A stretch of DNA of 64,000 bases from Burkholderia sp. Bp9142 (GCF_003853415.1 NZ_QTPP01000036.1:16420-80419); one strand, 5' to 3'. Positions 36,824 to 45,795 are shown, counted from the stretch's first letter. Notes: generated from the letters alone by a model not told the origin. Translations and numbers: made by a program.

Positions 36824-38147
36824 AAAGCGACCCGACGCGCAGGATCTGCGTGAGCGCGTCGAGCGCCGTGCGCGATTCGTCGAGCAGCGTCGGATCGGCG
36901 AGGTCTTCCGGTGCGAGACGGTCGCGGTAGTGCTTCTCGATCCACGCGTCGAGCGACGCGAACAGCGTGTCGTTCATCCACACGTTCGACGTGACGGCCG
37001 CACGCTCGGCGTCGTTCAGCACGACGCGCAGGCGCAGGCACGCGGGGCCGCCGCCGTTCTTCATGCTTTCGCGCAGGTCGAACACGAGCACGTCGCGGAT
37101 CGGGCCGTTGCCGACCGCGAGCTGGTCGAGATAGGCGGCGACGTTCGCGTTCTCGCGGCATTCCTGCGGCACGACGAGCACCTGCGAGCCGTCCGCGCGC
37201 GACAGCAGCTGGCTGTTGAACAGATACGACGTGACCGCGTCGTTCACGCTCACGGCCGCGTCGAGCACCTCGATCACGTTCAGGCGCGCGCCGCGCGCAT
37301 CGAGCGCGGCCGTCAGCGTGTCGTAGATCGCCTGCTTGTTGACGAACGCGCGCTCGTGCGTGAACAGCGTGTCGCGGTTGCCGACCGAGATCACGTCGTT
37401 GTGGAACACGCCCGCATCGATCACGTCCGGATCCTGCTGCGCATAGACCGTCGCCGTTTCGTCAAGACCATGGCGATGCGCGACCGCGCGGCTCGCCTCG
37501 AAGGTCTGGCGCGCCGGGAAGCGCTTCGGCTCCGGCCCGCGGCGGTATTCCGCGCGGCCGTACACGAAGAACTCGACGCCCGGCTGGCCGTATTCCGCGC
37601 AAAAGCGCGTATGGTTCGCCGCGCCTTCGTCGCCGAGCGCCGGCGTGCCCGTCAGCGCCTCGTGCACCGCGAAGTGCGCGGGATCGGCGAACAGCGTCGA
37701 CAGCGTGCGGCGCGTCGCTTCGTGCTCGATCGCGCGATGCAGCTTGCTGCACAGGTTGGCCGGCGTGAAGTGCACGCGGCCGTCGCTCGTGTCGGCCGAC
37801 GGGCTGACGGTGGCCGCGTTCGCGGTCCACATCGCCGACGCCGAGCTCGCCGCGGCGAGCAGTTCGGGCGCCTGCTTCGCGGCCTTCGCGATCACGTCCG
37901 CGTCCTTGCCGGAGAAGCCCAGCTCGCGCAATAGGCGCAGCGACGGCCGCTCCTGCGGCGGCAGCACGCCTTGCGCGAAGCCGAGATCCGCGAGTTGCTT
38001 CATCTTGCGCAGCCCCTGCTTCGCGGCCGCCTTCGGATTCGCGGCCGACTTCTCGTTGTTGAGCGACGCCACGTTGCCGAACGACAGCCCGGCGTAGTTG
38101 TGGGTCGGGCCGACGAGTCCGTCGAAATTGGCTTCTTGTGCGTTCAT
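36807..38147 (-). CDS. astB: N-succinylarginine dihydrolase AstB
   Basis: Converts N2-succinylarginine to N2-succinylornithine, CO2 and two ammonia, the second AST step. It is 446 residues, the usual length. The start MNAQEANFDGLVGPTHNYAGLS is conserved; the guanidino-hydrolase fold carries its catalytic Cys near the C-terminus in the NGGGPACLRLRV block, and HNDVISVGN carries a conserved His. The open frame extends far upstream, but the ATG at 38147 has a GGAACGACG leader and matches the family N-terminus. It sits 14 bases after astD. Confidence 0.95.
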   Translation of the reverse strand: MNAQEANFDGLVGPTHNYAGLSFGNVASLNNEKSAANPKAAAKQGLRKMKQLADLGFAQGVLPPQERPSLRLLRELGFSGKDADVIAKAAKQAPELLAAASSASAMWTANAATVSPSADTSDGRVHFTPANLCSKLHRAIEHEATRRTLSTLFADPAHFAVHEALTGTPALGDEGAANHTRFCAEYGQPGVEFFVYGRAEYRRGPEPKRFPARQTFEASRAVAHRHGLDETATVYAQQDPDVIDAGVFHNDVISVGNRDTLFTHERAFVNKQAIYDTLTAALDARGARLNVIEVLDAAVSVNDAVTSYLFNSQLLSRADGSQVLVVPQECRENANVAAYLDQLAVGNGPIRDVLVFDLRESMKNGGGPACLRLRVVLNDAERAAVTSNVWMNDTLFASLDAWIEKHYRDRLAPEDLADPTLLDESRTALDALTQILRVGSLYDFQR

Positions 38148-38161
38148 CGTCGTTCCCTCGA

Positions 38162-39625
38162 TCAGAAATGCAGGCCCGGCGACAGGCTCGCGGGCAAGGT
38201 CAGTTGCGTGCTTTCCACCGACGCCATCGGATATGCGCAATAGTCGGCCGCGTAGTACGCGCTCGGACGATGGTTGCCCGAGCGGCCCGTGCCGCCGAAC
38301 GGTGCCGCGGACGATGCGCCGTTGGTCGGGCGATTCCAGTTGACGATCCCCGCACGGATCGTGCGGCGGAAGTGCGTCCATGCGTTCGCGTCGTCCGCGA
38401 GCAGGCCGGCGGACAGGCCGAACGCCGTGTCGTTCGCGCGCTCGATCGCTTCGTCGAACGTCGCGTAGCGGACGATCTGCGCGAGCGGGCCGAAGTGCTC
38501 CTCGTCGGGCAGGCTCGCGACGCCGGTCACGTCGATGATCGACGCGTTCACGAAACCCAGGCGCGGATCGCGCTGCGTCATCGCGATGATCGGCTTCGCG
38601 CCCTGCTCGATCAGGCGCGACTGCGCGTCGACGAGCTTCGCGGCCGCGCGTGCCGAGATCACCGCGCCCATGAACGGCTGCGGATCGGCGTCGAACACGT
38701 CGGCCGTGATCTTCGACGTGACGTCGGCGAAGCGTGCGAGGAAGCGGTCGCCGAACGTGCCCTGCGGCACGAAGATGCGGCGTGCGCACGTGCAGCGCTG
38801 GCCGGCCGACAGGAACGCCGACTGGATCGTGTGGTGCACGGCCGCGTCGATGTCCTCGACTTCGCCGATCACGAGCGGGTTGTTGCCGCCCATCTCGAGC
38901 GCGAGCACGATTTCCGGACGGCCGCCGAACTGCTTGTGCAGCAGCGTGCCGGTATCCGAGCTGCCGGTGAAGAAGAGGCCGTCGATCTGCCGATGGTTCG
39001 CGAGCGCGATGCCCGTGTCCTTCTCGCCCTGCACGAGGTTCAGCACGCCGGCCGGCAGCCCGGCTTCCTGCCACACCTCGACCGTCGCGCGCGCGACGCC
39101 CGGTGCGAGCTCCGACGGCTTGAACACGACCGTGTTGCCCGCGATCAGCGCCGGCACGATATGGCCGTTCGGCAAGTGGCCGGGGAAGTTGTACGGCCCG
39201 AACACCGCGACGACGCCGTGCGGACGATGGCGCAGCACCGCGACGCCGTCGGCCATGTCCTGGCGCTTCTCGCCGGTGCGCTCCTGATAGGCCTGGATCG
39301 AGATGCCGACCTTCGCGGCCATCGCCGCGACTTCGGTGCGCGCTTCCCACAGCGGCTTGCCCGTCTCGCGGCCGATTGCGGTGGCGATCGCTTCCTTGCG
39401 CTCGGTGAGCAGCGCCGCGAAGCGCTTGACGATCGCGCAGCGCGCTTCGAAGTCGAGCGCCGACCAGCCGGCGAACGCGCGGCGCGCGCTCGCGACCGCG
39501 CGGTCGACGTCGGCCGCCGACGCGCTGTCACCCTGCCATGCGATCGCGTCGGTGCCGGGGTTGCGCGAGGCGAACACGGGGCCCGAGCCTGCGACCCAGG
39601 CGCCATCGATGAAGAGTTCCGTCAT
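38162..39625 (-). CDS. astD: N-succinylglutamate 5-semialdehyde dehydrogenase AstD
   Basis: NAD-dependent aldehyde dehydrogenase of the AST pathway, oxidising succinylglutamate semialdehyde to succinylglutamate. It is 487 residues, typical for AstD. Visible are the NAD-binding GSSDTGTLLHKQFG segment, ALEMGGNNPLVI with the catalytic Glu, and SAGQRCTCARR with the catalytic Cys, plus FGPYNFPGHLPNGHI. The ATG at 39625 begins MTELFIDGAWV as in homologues. It lies 7 bases downstream of aruG and 14 bases upstream of astB, within one operon. Confidence 0.96.
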   Translation of the reverse strand: MTELFIDGAWVAGSGPVFASRNPGTDAIAWQGDSASAADVDRAVASARRAFAGWSALDFEARCAIVKRFAALLTERKEAIATAIGRETGKPLWEARTEVAAMAAKVGISIQAYQERTGEKRQDMADGVAVLRHRPHGVVAVFGPYNFPGHLPNGHIVPALIAGNTVVFKPSELAPGVARATVEVWQEAGLPAGVLNLVQGEKDTGIALANHRQIDGLFFTGSSDTGTLLHKQFGGRPEIVLALEMGGNNPLVIGEVEDIDAAVHHTIQSAFLSAGQRCTCARRIFVPQGTFGDRFLARFADVTSKITADVFDADPQPFMGAVISARAAAKLVDAQSRLIEQGAKPIIAMTQRDPRLGFVNASIIDVTGVASLPDEEHFGPLAQIVRYATFDEAIERANDTAFGLSAGLLADDANAWTHFRRTIRAGIVNWNRPTNGASSAAPFGGTGRSGNHRPSAYYAADYCAYPMASVESTQLTLPASLSPGLHF

Positions 39626-39632
39626 GATTCGT

Positions 39633-40664
39633 TTATCCCTGTTTGACTTTGAGCGGCAGCACGCGCACCGGATCGCCGGCCTTGACGTCGAGCGCGACGG
39701 CATCGTCGGCCGACAACACGAACGAATCGTTCGCGACCACGCCCGGCGCGACGCCGACGCGGAAATCGTTCAGCGACGTGTTCGACACGAGCGACCGCGG
39801 CGCATCGACCCGTGCGTCAGGCACGCCGATCGCGACCGGCACGACGACGCTCTCGCGCACCGTGCGCAGGTCGTTGACGTGGCATTCGAGCACCGGGCCC
39901 GCGTCGAAGATGTCGACGTGGTTCTGGTAGCGCAGCCCTTCCGCCTCGAGCATCTTGCGCGCCGGCAGCGTGTCGCGGTGCGTGAGGCCGACCGCGTCCT
40001 GCGCATCCTGCGGCAGCAGGTCGACGTACACCGGATAGCGCGGCATCAGTTCCGCGAGGAACGACTTGCGGCCGTGCGAGCTCAGGTAATCGGCCGCGTT
40101 GAAATCGATCTGGTAGAAGTGCGAACCGACCGCGCGCCAGAACGGCGACGTGCCGTCTTCGTCGAAGTGGCCGCGCAGTTCCGCGCAGATGCGTTCCGGA
40201 AAGCGCTCGCGAAACTGCGCGATGAACATGAAGCGCGAGCGCGACAGCAGGCCGCCCACGCCGCCCGTGCGATAGCGCGGGCTCAGGAACAGCGAGCACA
40301 CTTCCGCATAGCCCGTGAGGTCGTGCGAAATGTTGAGCGCGGACATCCGCGTCCACACGCCGAGCTCCTGGCTCGCGTGCACGACCGTGCTCACGCGATA
40401 GTTGTAGAACGGCTGTTCGAGACCGACCTGCGACTCGATCCCGCACACGCCCGCGATGTCGCCCGTCTTCGACTCTTCCATCACGAAGAAGTAGCCGGCT
40501 TCACCGGGCGCGGCCTCGCCCTCGAGCGTGCGGCGCGTGCGCTCGATGCGCGCGGCGAGCGCGTCGCGGTCGGGCTTGAACGTGGTCAGGCCCGGCCCGG
40601 TTTCCTTCGCGAGCGACACGAGCGCGTCGACGTCGCCCGTTTGTACGACCCGAACGACGATCAT
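39633..40664 (-). CDS. aruG: Arginine/ornithine N-succinyltransferase, second subunit (AstA/AruG)
   Basis: Transfers succinyl from succinyl-CoA to arginine or ornithine, the first AST step. It is 343 residues with the AstA family features: MIVVRVVQTGDVDAL start, ETGPGLTTF, LFLSPRYRTGGVGGLLSRSRFMF (acyl-CoA site) and FDAGPVLECHVNDLRTV. Two paralogous subunits (AruF and AruG) are encoded in tandem as in Pseudomonas, where they form a heteromer; enteric bacteria have only one. Its ATG overlaps the aruF stop by four bases. Confidence 0.94.
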   Translation of the reverse strand: MIVVRVVQTGDVDALVSLAKETGPGLTTFKPDRDALAARIERTRRTLEGEAAPGEAGYFFVMEESKTGDIAGVCGIESQVGLEQPFYNYRVSTVVHASQELGVWTRMSALNISHDLTGYAEVCSLFLSPRYRTGGVGGLLSRSRFMFIAQFRERFPERICAELRGHFDEDGTSPFWRAVGSHFYQIDFNAADYLSSHGRKSFLAELMPRYPVYVDLLPQDAQDAVGLTHRDTLPARKMLEAEGLRYQNHVDIFDAGPVLECHVNDLRTVRESVVVPVAIGVPDARVDAPRSLVSNTSLNDFRVGVAPGVVANDSFVLSADDAVALDVKAGDPVRVLPLKVKQG

Positions 40665-41713
40665 GCTGCGTCTCCCTTCATGTCTTCATCGTCGCGGCGG
40701 TGCAGCGGCACGCAGCGCACGACATCGCCATCCTTCACATCGAGCGCCGCGCGCGCGTCGCCGGCCAGCGGCGCATCGGCCGTGCCGCCCGGCAGGTCGG
40801 CCAGCACGCAGCGGAACGATTCGCCGCTGCCGGTGGACACCATGTACGCGACATCGCCCTGCTGCCGCGCCGCTTCGCGCACGGTGCGCTCCGCGCCGTG
40901 CTTCACGCATGCGGTTCGGTCGACCTGCGCGGTCAGCACCGGGCCCGCGTCGAAGATGTCGACGAAGCGGTCCGGTTCGAAGCCTTCCTCGAGATGGATG
41001 TCATACGCGAGCAGTGCCGTTTCGTTCGGCTCGCCGAGCACGCGCTGCGCGGCTTCCGGCAGCAGCGGCACGTAGAGCGGATAGGCCGGCATCACTTCCG
41101 CGATGAACGTGCGGCTGCGGCCGCCCGATGCGATGTCGACGTCGGTGAAGTCGCGGCCGAAGAACTTGCGGCCCACCGCTTCCCAGAACGGCGATGCGCC
41201 CGTGTTGTCGCTCACGCCGAGCAGCAGCGTGAACACTTCCGGCGTGAAGCGGCGTCGGTTCGCGGCGATGTACATCATCCGCGCACGCGAGATCAGGTGC
41301 GCGGCCGCGTCGCCGCGCAGCGACGGATCGACGTAGAAGCCCGCCAGCCGGCTCTTGCCGGTCAGCTCGTGCGACATCGTGAGCGCGTGGATCTTGCGGT
41401 TCACGTGCAGCTCGCGCGACGCGTGGATCAGTGCGTCGTTGCGGAACGCGTAGAACGGTTCCGAGTAGCCGGCCGCGGCCACGATGCTCGCCGTGCCGAG
41501 CAGTTGGCCCGTCGACGAATCCTCGAGCACGAAGAGGTAGAACTCCTCGCCGGCGAAGTCGACATCCGCGCGAAACGAATCCTCGGAGAGCGCCACGCGC
41601 GCTTCGAGCGCGGCGCGGTCGTGCGGCAGCGAGTGCAGGACCGGCTGCGCGGTGCGCGCCATGTGCGCGAGCGCATCGAGATCCGTGAGTTTGCCGGGGC
41701 GAACAAATAGCAT
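40661..41713 (-). CDS. aruF: Arginine/ornithine N-succinyltransferase, first subunit (AruF)
   Basis: Paralogue of the next gene in the operon, 350 residues, with the same AstA family signature: MLFVRPGKLTDLDALA, the GFYVDPSLRGDAAAHLISRARMMY acyl-CoA block (split by normal substitutions), and FDAGPVLTAQVDRT. In Pseudomonas the F and G subunits together prefer arginine and ornithine as acceptors. It starts 30 bases after astC and overlaps aruG by four bases, so the two are translationally coupled. The C-terminus is followed by an acidic/His tail (HRRDDEDMKGDAA). Confidence 0.93.
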   Translation of the reverse strand: MLFVRPGKLTDLDALAHMARTAQPVLHSLPHDRAALEARVALSEDSFRADVDFAGEEFYLFVLEDSSTGQLLGTASIVAAAGYSEPFYAFRNDALIHASRELHVNRKIHALTMSHELTGKSRLAGFYVDPSLRGDAAAHLISRARMMYIAANRRRFTPEVFTLLLGVSDNTGASPFWEAVGRKFFGRDFTDVDIASGGRSRTFIAEVMPAYPLYVPLLPEAAQRVLGEPNETALLAYDIHLEEGFEPDRFVDIFDAGPVLTAQVDRTACVKHGAERTVREAARQQGDVAYMVSTGSGESFRCVLADLPGGTADAPLAGDARAALDVKDGDVVRCVPLHRRDDEDMKGDAA

Positions 41714-41743
41714 CGTCGTTCCTGTCTGCGATGGGTGCGCCGA

Positions 41744-42976
41744 TCAGCGCGCGGTGGCTTCCTGAGCCGCGAGCACCTGCTCGACCGCCTTCTCGAAGCG
41801 CTTCACGCCTTCGTCGAGCAGGTCGAACGGAATCACGAGCGACGGCACGAAGCGCAGCACGTTCGGGCCCGCGATCAGCATGATCAGGCCGTTGTCGGCG
41901 GCGGCGGTGACGAAGTCCTTCGCGCGGCCGTCGAATGCGGCGGTGAGTTCCGCGCCGACCAGGAGGCCCTTGCCGCGGATGTCCTTGAAGAGGCCGAAGC
42001 GTGCGTTGATGCGTTCCAGCGCGCCCTTCAGTCGCGCGCTGCGTTCGCGCACGCCTTCGAGCAGGGCCGGGTCGCCGATCAGTTCGACGACCTTGTCCGC
42101 GATCGCCGAGGCGAGCGGGTTGCCGCCGTACGTCGTGCCGTGCACGCCGACCTTGAAGTACGCGGCCAGTTCGTTCGTCGTCAGCATCGCGCCGATCGGG
42201 AAGCCGTTGCCGAGCGCCTTCGCGGTCGTGAGGATGTCCGGCGTGACGCCCGTGTCCATGTAGGCGTAGAACTGGCCCGTGCGGCCGACGCCCGTTTGCA
42301 CTTCGTCGAAGATCAGCTGTGCGTCGTGGGCGTCGCATGCTTCGCGCAGCGCTTTCAGGAAGGCCGGATCGGCCGGAATCACGCCGCCTTCGCCCTGCAC
42401 CGGCTCGACGATCACCGCGCAGGTTTGCGGGCCGATCGCGGCCTTCGCGGCTTCGATGTCGTTGAACGGCAGGTGCTTGATGCCGGCCGGCACCGGGCCG
42501 AAGCCTTCCGAGTATTTCGGCTGGCCGCCGACGCTGACCGTGAAGAACGTGCGGCCGTGGAACGACTGCACGAACGACACGATTTCGTACTTGTCGGCAC
42601 CGTGGCGGTCGAATGCGACGCGGCGTGCGAGTTTCAGTGCGGCTTCGTTCGCTTCCGCGCCCGAGTTCGCGAAGAATGCGCGGTCGGCGAAGGTCAGCGA
42701 TTCGAGGCGCTTCGCGAGGCGCAGCACCGGCTCGTTCGTGTAGCCGTTGCCGATGTGCCAGAGCTTGCGGCCTTGTTCGTCCAGGACCTTCAGCAGTTCC
42801 GGGTGGCCGTGGCCCAGCGACGTCACGGCGATGCCGCAGGCGAAGTCCACGTATTCGCGGCCGGCCGTGTCCCACACGCGGGAGCCCTCTGCACGGTCCG
42901 GCACGAACGGCGCGGGGGAGAATACCGGCACCATCACTTCGTCGAATGTCTGGCGGGTCACGGTCGAGGTCGTCAT
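41744..42976 (-). CDS. astC: Succinylornithine/acetylornithine aminotransferase AstC
   Basis: PLP-dependent class III aminotransferase of 410 residues. It transaminates succinylornithine to succinylglutamate semialdehyde in arginine breakdown and can also serve acetylornithine (ArgD). Motifs include FANSGAEANEAALKLAR, the LIFDEVQTGVGRTGQ PLP-aspartate region, and TTAKALGNGFPIGAM with the Schiff-base Lys. The ATG at 42976 has an AAGGA site six bases upstream. First gene of the AST operon in the order C-F-G-D-B-E, the Pseudomonas aruCFGDBE order. Confidence 0.94.
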   Translation of the reverse strand: MTTSTVTRQTFDEVMVPVFSPAPFVPDRAEGSRVWDTAGREYVDFACGIAVTSLGHGHPELLKVLDEQGRKLWHIGNGYTNEPVLRLAKRLESLTFADRAFFANSGAEANEAALKLARRVAFDRHGADKYEIVSFVQSFHGRTFFTVSVGGQPKYSEGFGPVPAGIKHLPFNDIEAAKAAIGPQTCAVIVEPVQGEGGVIPADPAFLKALREACDAHDAQLIFDEVQTGVGRTGQFYAYMDTGVTPDILTTAKALGNGFPIGAMLTTNELAAYFKVGVHGTTYGGNPLASAIADKVVELIGDPALLEGVRERSARLKGALERINARFGLFKDIRGKGLLVGAELTAAFDGRAKDFVTAAADNGLIMLIAGPNVLRFVPSLVIPFDLLDEGVKRFEKAVEQVLAAQEATAR

Positions 42977-43023
42977 GGTCGTTCCTTTCGGTTTCGTAAG
43001 AGGGTTCAACAGGATCAAGTTTA

Positions 43024-43060
43024 GGTAAGGGTGGCGCAAGCGTCTTGCAGATTTGCGACG
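43024..43060 (-). promoter_or_regulatory. Candidate ArgR-type operator upstream of astC
   Basis: On the minus strand CGTCGC, eight bases, then AA (43060-43045), followed by five bases and TTGCGC, resembles the Pseudomonas AraC-type ArgR half-site pattern TGTCGC-N8-AA-N5 in direct repeat. The first half-site matches all but one base; the second is weaker and lacks the AA. It lies about 50-85 bases upstream of the astC start. Confidence 0.35.
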
Positions 43061-43151
43061 GGTTCTATCGGAAGCGCTTTTCTTCGGGATATTTTGCCCT
43101 TTCGGGTGGGAGCTGTGGTTTGGGGGGGTTCTGGCGGTGCGCTCGCGTTTT

Positions 43152-43419
43152 CGTGAAGCACCTGGGGTCGTGTCGGTCTATTAGCGTCGCCCCTGCGCGG
43201 GGCGGCGGTTACTTTTCTTTGTCTTGCCAAAGAAAAGTAACCAAAAGAAAGGCGCCCGGACAACGCATGACCTCCCGGTGCCGTAGCCATCGGAGTGGCC
43301 CTCGCCTAAGTGTCGGCGCCAGTCGGGAACCCGGAGTGGTTCGAGCAATGGTTCTGACCCGCCACACCACCCAACAGAGCGGTATACCGCCCGCTAGCTC
43401 CGTCCTCGCTTCGCTCGGC
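43152..43419. repeat. Long inverted repeat, left arm (268 bp)
   Basis: This arm matches the reverse complement of 43614-43881 over its full 268 bases without net insertions, with roughly 14 mismatches by eye. It includes a perfect hairpin GGTTACTTTTCTTTG/CAAAGAAAAGTAACC at 43207-43242 and the palindrome AGCGGTATACCGC near its inner end. Similar blocks with the GGTTACTTTTCTTTG hairpin are, to my knowledge, repeated through Burkholderia genomes. Confidence 0.9.
43207..43242. repeat. Perfect 15-bp hairpin inside the left arm
   Basis: GGTTACTTTTCTTTG and its exact complement CAAAGAAAAGTAACC flank a six-base TCTTGC loop. The same hairpin is at 43791-43826 in the right arm. It could fold in RNA from either strand. 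Confidence 0.9.
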
Positions 43420-43613
43420 CGACGGGTCCAAACATCCCCCCTTTGCAACGCTATCGGTCGATTGGTTTCCACAATCGTGGCGGGTGGCGCATCAATCCAA
43501 TAAATCGAAATCGTCGTTGCAGTGCAACGGGCACTTCACTGATTGGGGGAACTGATCAGTCGGTGTTTGTAGGTGGTGCGCAGGCGCATGAATTGCGATT
43601 GAAGAACCTTGCA

Positions 43614-43881
43614 GCCGAGCGTAGCGAGGATGGAGCTAGCGAGCGGTATACCGCTCTGTGGGGTGATGTGGCGCGTCAGAACCATTGCTCGAACCACTCC
43701 GGGTTCCCGACTGGCGCCGACACTTAGGCGAGGGCCACTCTGGTTGCCATGGCACCGGGAGGTCATGCGTTATCCGAGCGCCTTTCTTTTGGTTACTTTT
43801 CTTTGGCAAGACAAAGAAAAGTAACCGCCGCCCCGCGCAGGGGCGACGCTAATAGACCGACACGACCCCAGGTGCTTCACG
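43614..43881. repeat. Long inverted repeat, right arm (268 bp)
   Basis: Mirror copy of 43152-43419, separated from it by a 194-base spacer. The internal hairpin lies at 43791-43826. Weak similarity continues past the outer ends, where both flanks keep GGTGCGCT in the matching orientation. It lies just past the stop of the AraC-type regulator and may end its transcript. Confidence 0.9.
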
Positions 43882-43911
43882 TCAAACGAAAGCGCACCAC
43901 CAAACAAAACC

Positions 43912-44952
43912 TCAATCTTTCCCGCGCTCGACGAGCGCCCCACCCCGAGGCTCGCTCCCGCCACCGGTCTGCTTCTCGAGCCATGCCCGTCGATCTTCCC
44001 GAGGCGTAACGCCAAACCGCTCACGGTAAGCGTTAGAAAAATGCGCAGCAGAAGAAAACCCACATGCAAGACTCACTTGAACCACCGACTTGCTGGTCCG
44101 CTGCAACTGCGTCCGTGCCTTGAGCAACCGAAGATTGAGGTAATACTTTGAGGGCATCGCCCCGAGATACTGCCGAAAGAGCCGCTCCAGTTGCCGGCGT
44201 GAAACGCCAACGAGCCCGGCGATCTCATCGGTCGTCAAAGGATCCTCGATATTGGCTTCCATCAAAAGCAGAGCGTCATTCAACCGAGGATGCCGCTCAC
44301 CGGGCGCGGTGACAAAAGGAATCCGCTGCCGCTCCTCGCCGCTGCGCAGCGTCCCGGCCCCGAGCGCATCGGCGATCCGCTCCGCAAGATCCGCCCCATG
44401 TTCCCGGCCGATCATGGCCAGCATGAAGTCAACGGTGGCTTGCCCACCTGCACAGGTCGCCCGATCGCGATCGATCTCGAAGATCTGCTGCGTGACGATC
44501 GACCGCTCGAACTGCTCGGCGAACTGCTGATACGTCTCCCAGTTCACGCTCACGCGATATCCGGAAAGCTGCCCGGCCATCGCGAGCCACCACACGCCGT
44601 GGTGAATACCCGTGACGACCGGCGTGCGCTGCCCGACCCGCGCGAGACTCGCGAGAAACAGCCGATAATCGGCAAACTGCTGAAACCGCTCCGACACGAC
44701 GATCAGCCAGTCGCACGCGATCGCATCGTTGAACGCCGCATCGGCATGCCACTGCGCACCGCCCACGAGCGGCACCGGCCGCCCGTCCCACGAACACACC
44801 TGCCAGCGATACAGCAAGCGCCCGTCGATCTCGTTCGCGAGATGCAACGCATCGACGATCGGACCCACGCCCGACATCGACACGGGCGGCAATGCAACGA
44901 TCACCACCTGCGTCGTGCGGGTGGCGCCTGCGGGACGAGACACCGGTACCAC
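43912..44952 (-). CDS. AraC/GlxA-type regulator, probable arginine regulator (Pseudomonas ArgR-like)
   Basis: Transcription regulator of 346 residues. The N-terminal class I glutamine amidotransferase-like (DJ-1/PfpI) domain (about 10-200; GVGPIVDALHLANEIDG, TGIHHGVWWLAMAG) is probably the ligand sensor. The C-terminal AraC double helix-turn-helix (about 230-325) has TDEIAGLVGVSRRQLERLFRQ and ACGFSSAAHFSNAYRERFG. Domain order and genome position, between the transporter genes and the ast operon, match Pseudomonas ArgR, which activates aru and aot genes with arginine. Start GTG 44952 has GAAGGGCGGG upstream. It lies 21 bases after the ATPase gene, so it may be co-transcribed with the transporter. 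Confidence 0.88.
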   Translation of the reverse strand: MVPVSRPAGATRTTQVVIVALPPVSMSGVGPIVDALHLANEIDGRLLYRWQVCSWDGRPVPLVGGAQWHADAAFNDAIACDWLIVVSERFQQFADYRLFLASLARVGQRTPVVTGIHHGVWWLAMAGQLSGYRVSVNWETYQQFAEQFERSIVTQQIFEIDRDRATCAGGQATVDFMLAMIGREHGADLAERIADALGAGTLRSGEERQRIPFVTAPGERHPRLNDALLLMEANIEDPLTTDEIAGLVGVSRRQLERLFRQYLGAMPSKYYLNLRLLKARTQLQRTSKSVVQVSLACGFSSAAHFSNAYRERFGVTPREDRRAWLEKQTGGGSEPRGGALVERGKD

Positions 44953-44973
44953 GTATGAAACCCGCCCTTCGCG

Positions 44974-45774
44974 TTACTTGAGGCTGCCCGACAGGAACTG
45001 CTTCAGACGCTCGCTCTGCGGGCGCACCAGCACCTCCTTCGGATCGCCCTCTTCCTCGGTCCGCCCCTGATGCAGGAACATCACGTGGTTCGACACGTTG
45101 CGCGCGAAACCCATCTCGTGCGTGACGACGATCATCGTGCGGCCTTCCTCGGCCAGCTTCTGCATCACCTTCAGCACTTCGCCGACGAGTTCCGGGTCGA
45201 GCGCCGACGTCGGCTCGTCGAACAGCATCACGTCCGGATGCATCGCCAGCGCGCGCGCGATCGCGACACGCTGCTGCTGACCGCCCGACAGGTGCGACGG
45301 ATATTGCTTCTCCACGCGCGGCGCGAGGCCGACCTTCTCCAGGTACTCGCGCGCACGCTCCTCGGCTTCCTTCTTCGGAATGCCGAGCACGTGCACCGGC
45401 GCTTCCATCACGTTCTCGAGCACGTTCATGTGCGCCCACAGATTGAAGTGCTGGAACACCATCGCAAGCTTCGTGCGGATGCGCTGCAACTGCTTGTGAT
45501 CGGCGACCTCGAGCGCGCCGGCGCGGTCGGTCTTCGTGCGCACGGCCTCGCCGTCGACGACGATCTGCCCCGCATTCGGCCGCTCGAGAAAATTGATGCA
45601 GCGCAGGAACGTGCTCTTGCCCGAACCGCTGGCGCCGATGATGCTGATGACGTCGCCGGCCTTCGCGTTCAGCGACACGCCCTTGAGCACCTCGTTATCG
45701 CCATAGCGCTTGTGAATATCGACCGCGGCAAGCTTGACGGAAGCGGACGCGCTCGTTTGAGTGATCTCGGCCAA
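44974..45774 (-). CDS. hisP: Amino-acid ABC transporter ATPase (HisP/AotP type)
   Basis: ATPase of a polar amino-acid importer, 266 residues. Walker A GASGSGKST, the signature LSGGQQQRVAIARAL, Walker B VMLFDEPTSALDPE and the switch VTHEMGFARNVSN are intact. The start is a TTG at 45774: it has a strong GAGGAG site seven bases upstream and no ATG or GTG lies before the first conserved strand (LAAVDIHKRYG). It follows the permease gene by 21 bases and precedes the regulator. The likely substrate is arginine, ornithine or histidine, inferred from the context. Confidence 0.93.
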   Translation of the reverse strand: MAEITQTSASASVKLAAVDIHKRYGDNEVLKGVSLNAKAGDVISIIGASGSGKSTFLRCINFLERPNAGQIVVDGEAVRTKTDRAGALEVADHKQLQRIRTKLAMVFQHFNLWAHMNVLENVMEAPVHVLGIPKKEAEERAREYLEKVGLAPRVEKQYPSHLSGGQQQRVAIARALAMHPDVMLFDEPTSALDPELVGEVLKVMQKLAEEGRTMIVVTHEMGFARNVSNHVMFLHQGRTEEEGDPKEVLVRPQSERLKQFLSGSLK

Positions 45775-45795
45775 CTGGCTCTCCTCGAAGTGAAA

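Larger units (their letters stand above)
42977..43911. other. 935-base region between astC and its regulator, mostly an inverted repeat
   Basis: No protein gene is supported. The region contains the astC control region (42977-43150), the two arms of the long inverted repeat and a 194-base spacer. The spacer has small palindromes such as CGTTGCAGTGCAACG at 43515-43529 and ACTGATCAGT at 43551-43560. Confidence 0.6.

Noticed and set aside
43149..43910. Short open frames within the inverted repeat arms
   Set aside because: Frames in both arms give similar peptides only because the arms are mirror copies; no start signals or domains. No transposase gene is present, so I do not call an insertion sequence.
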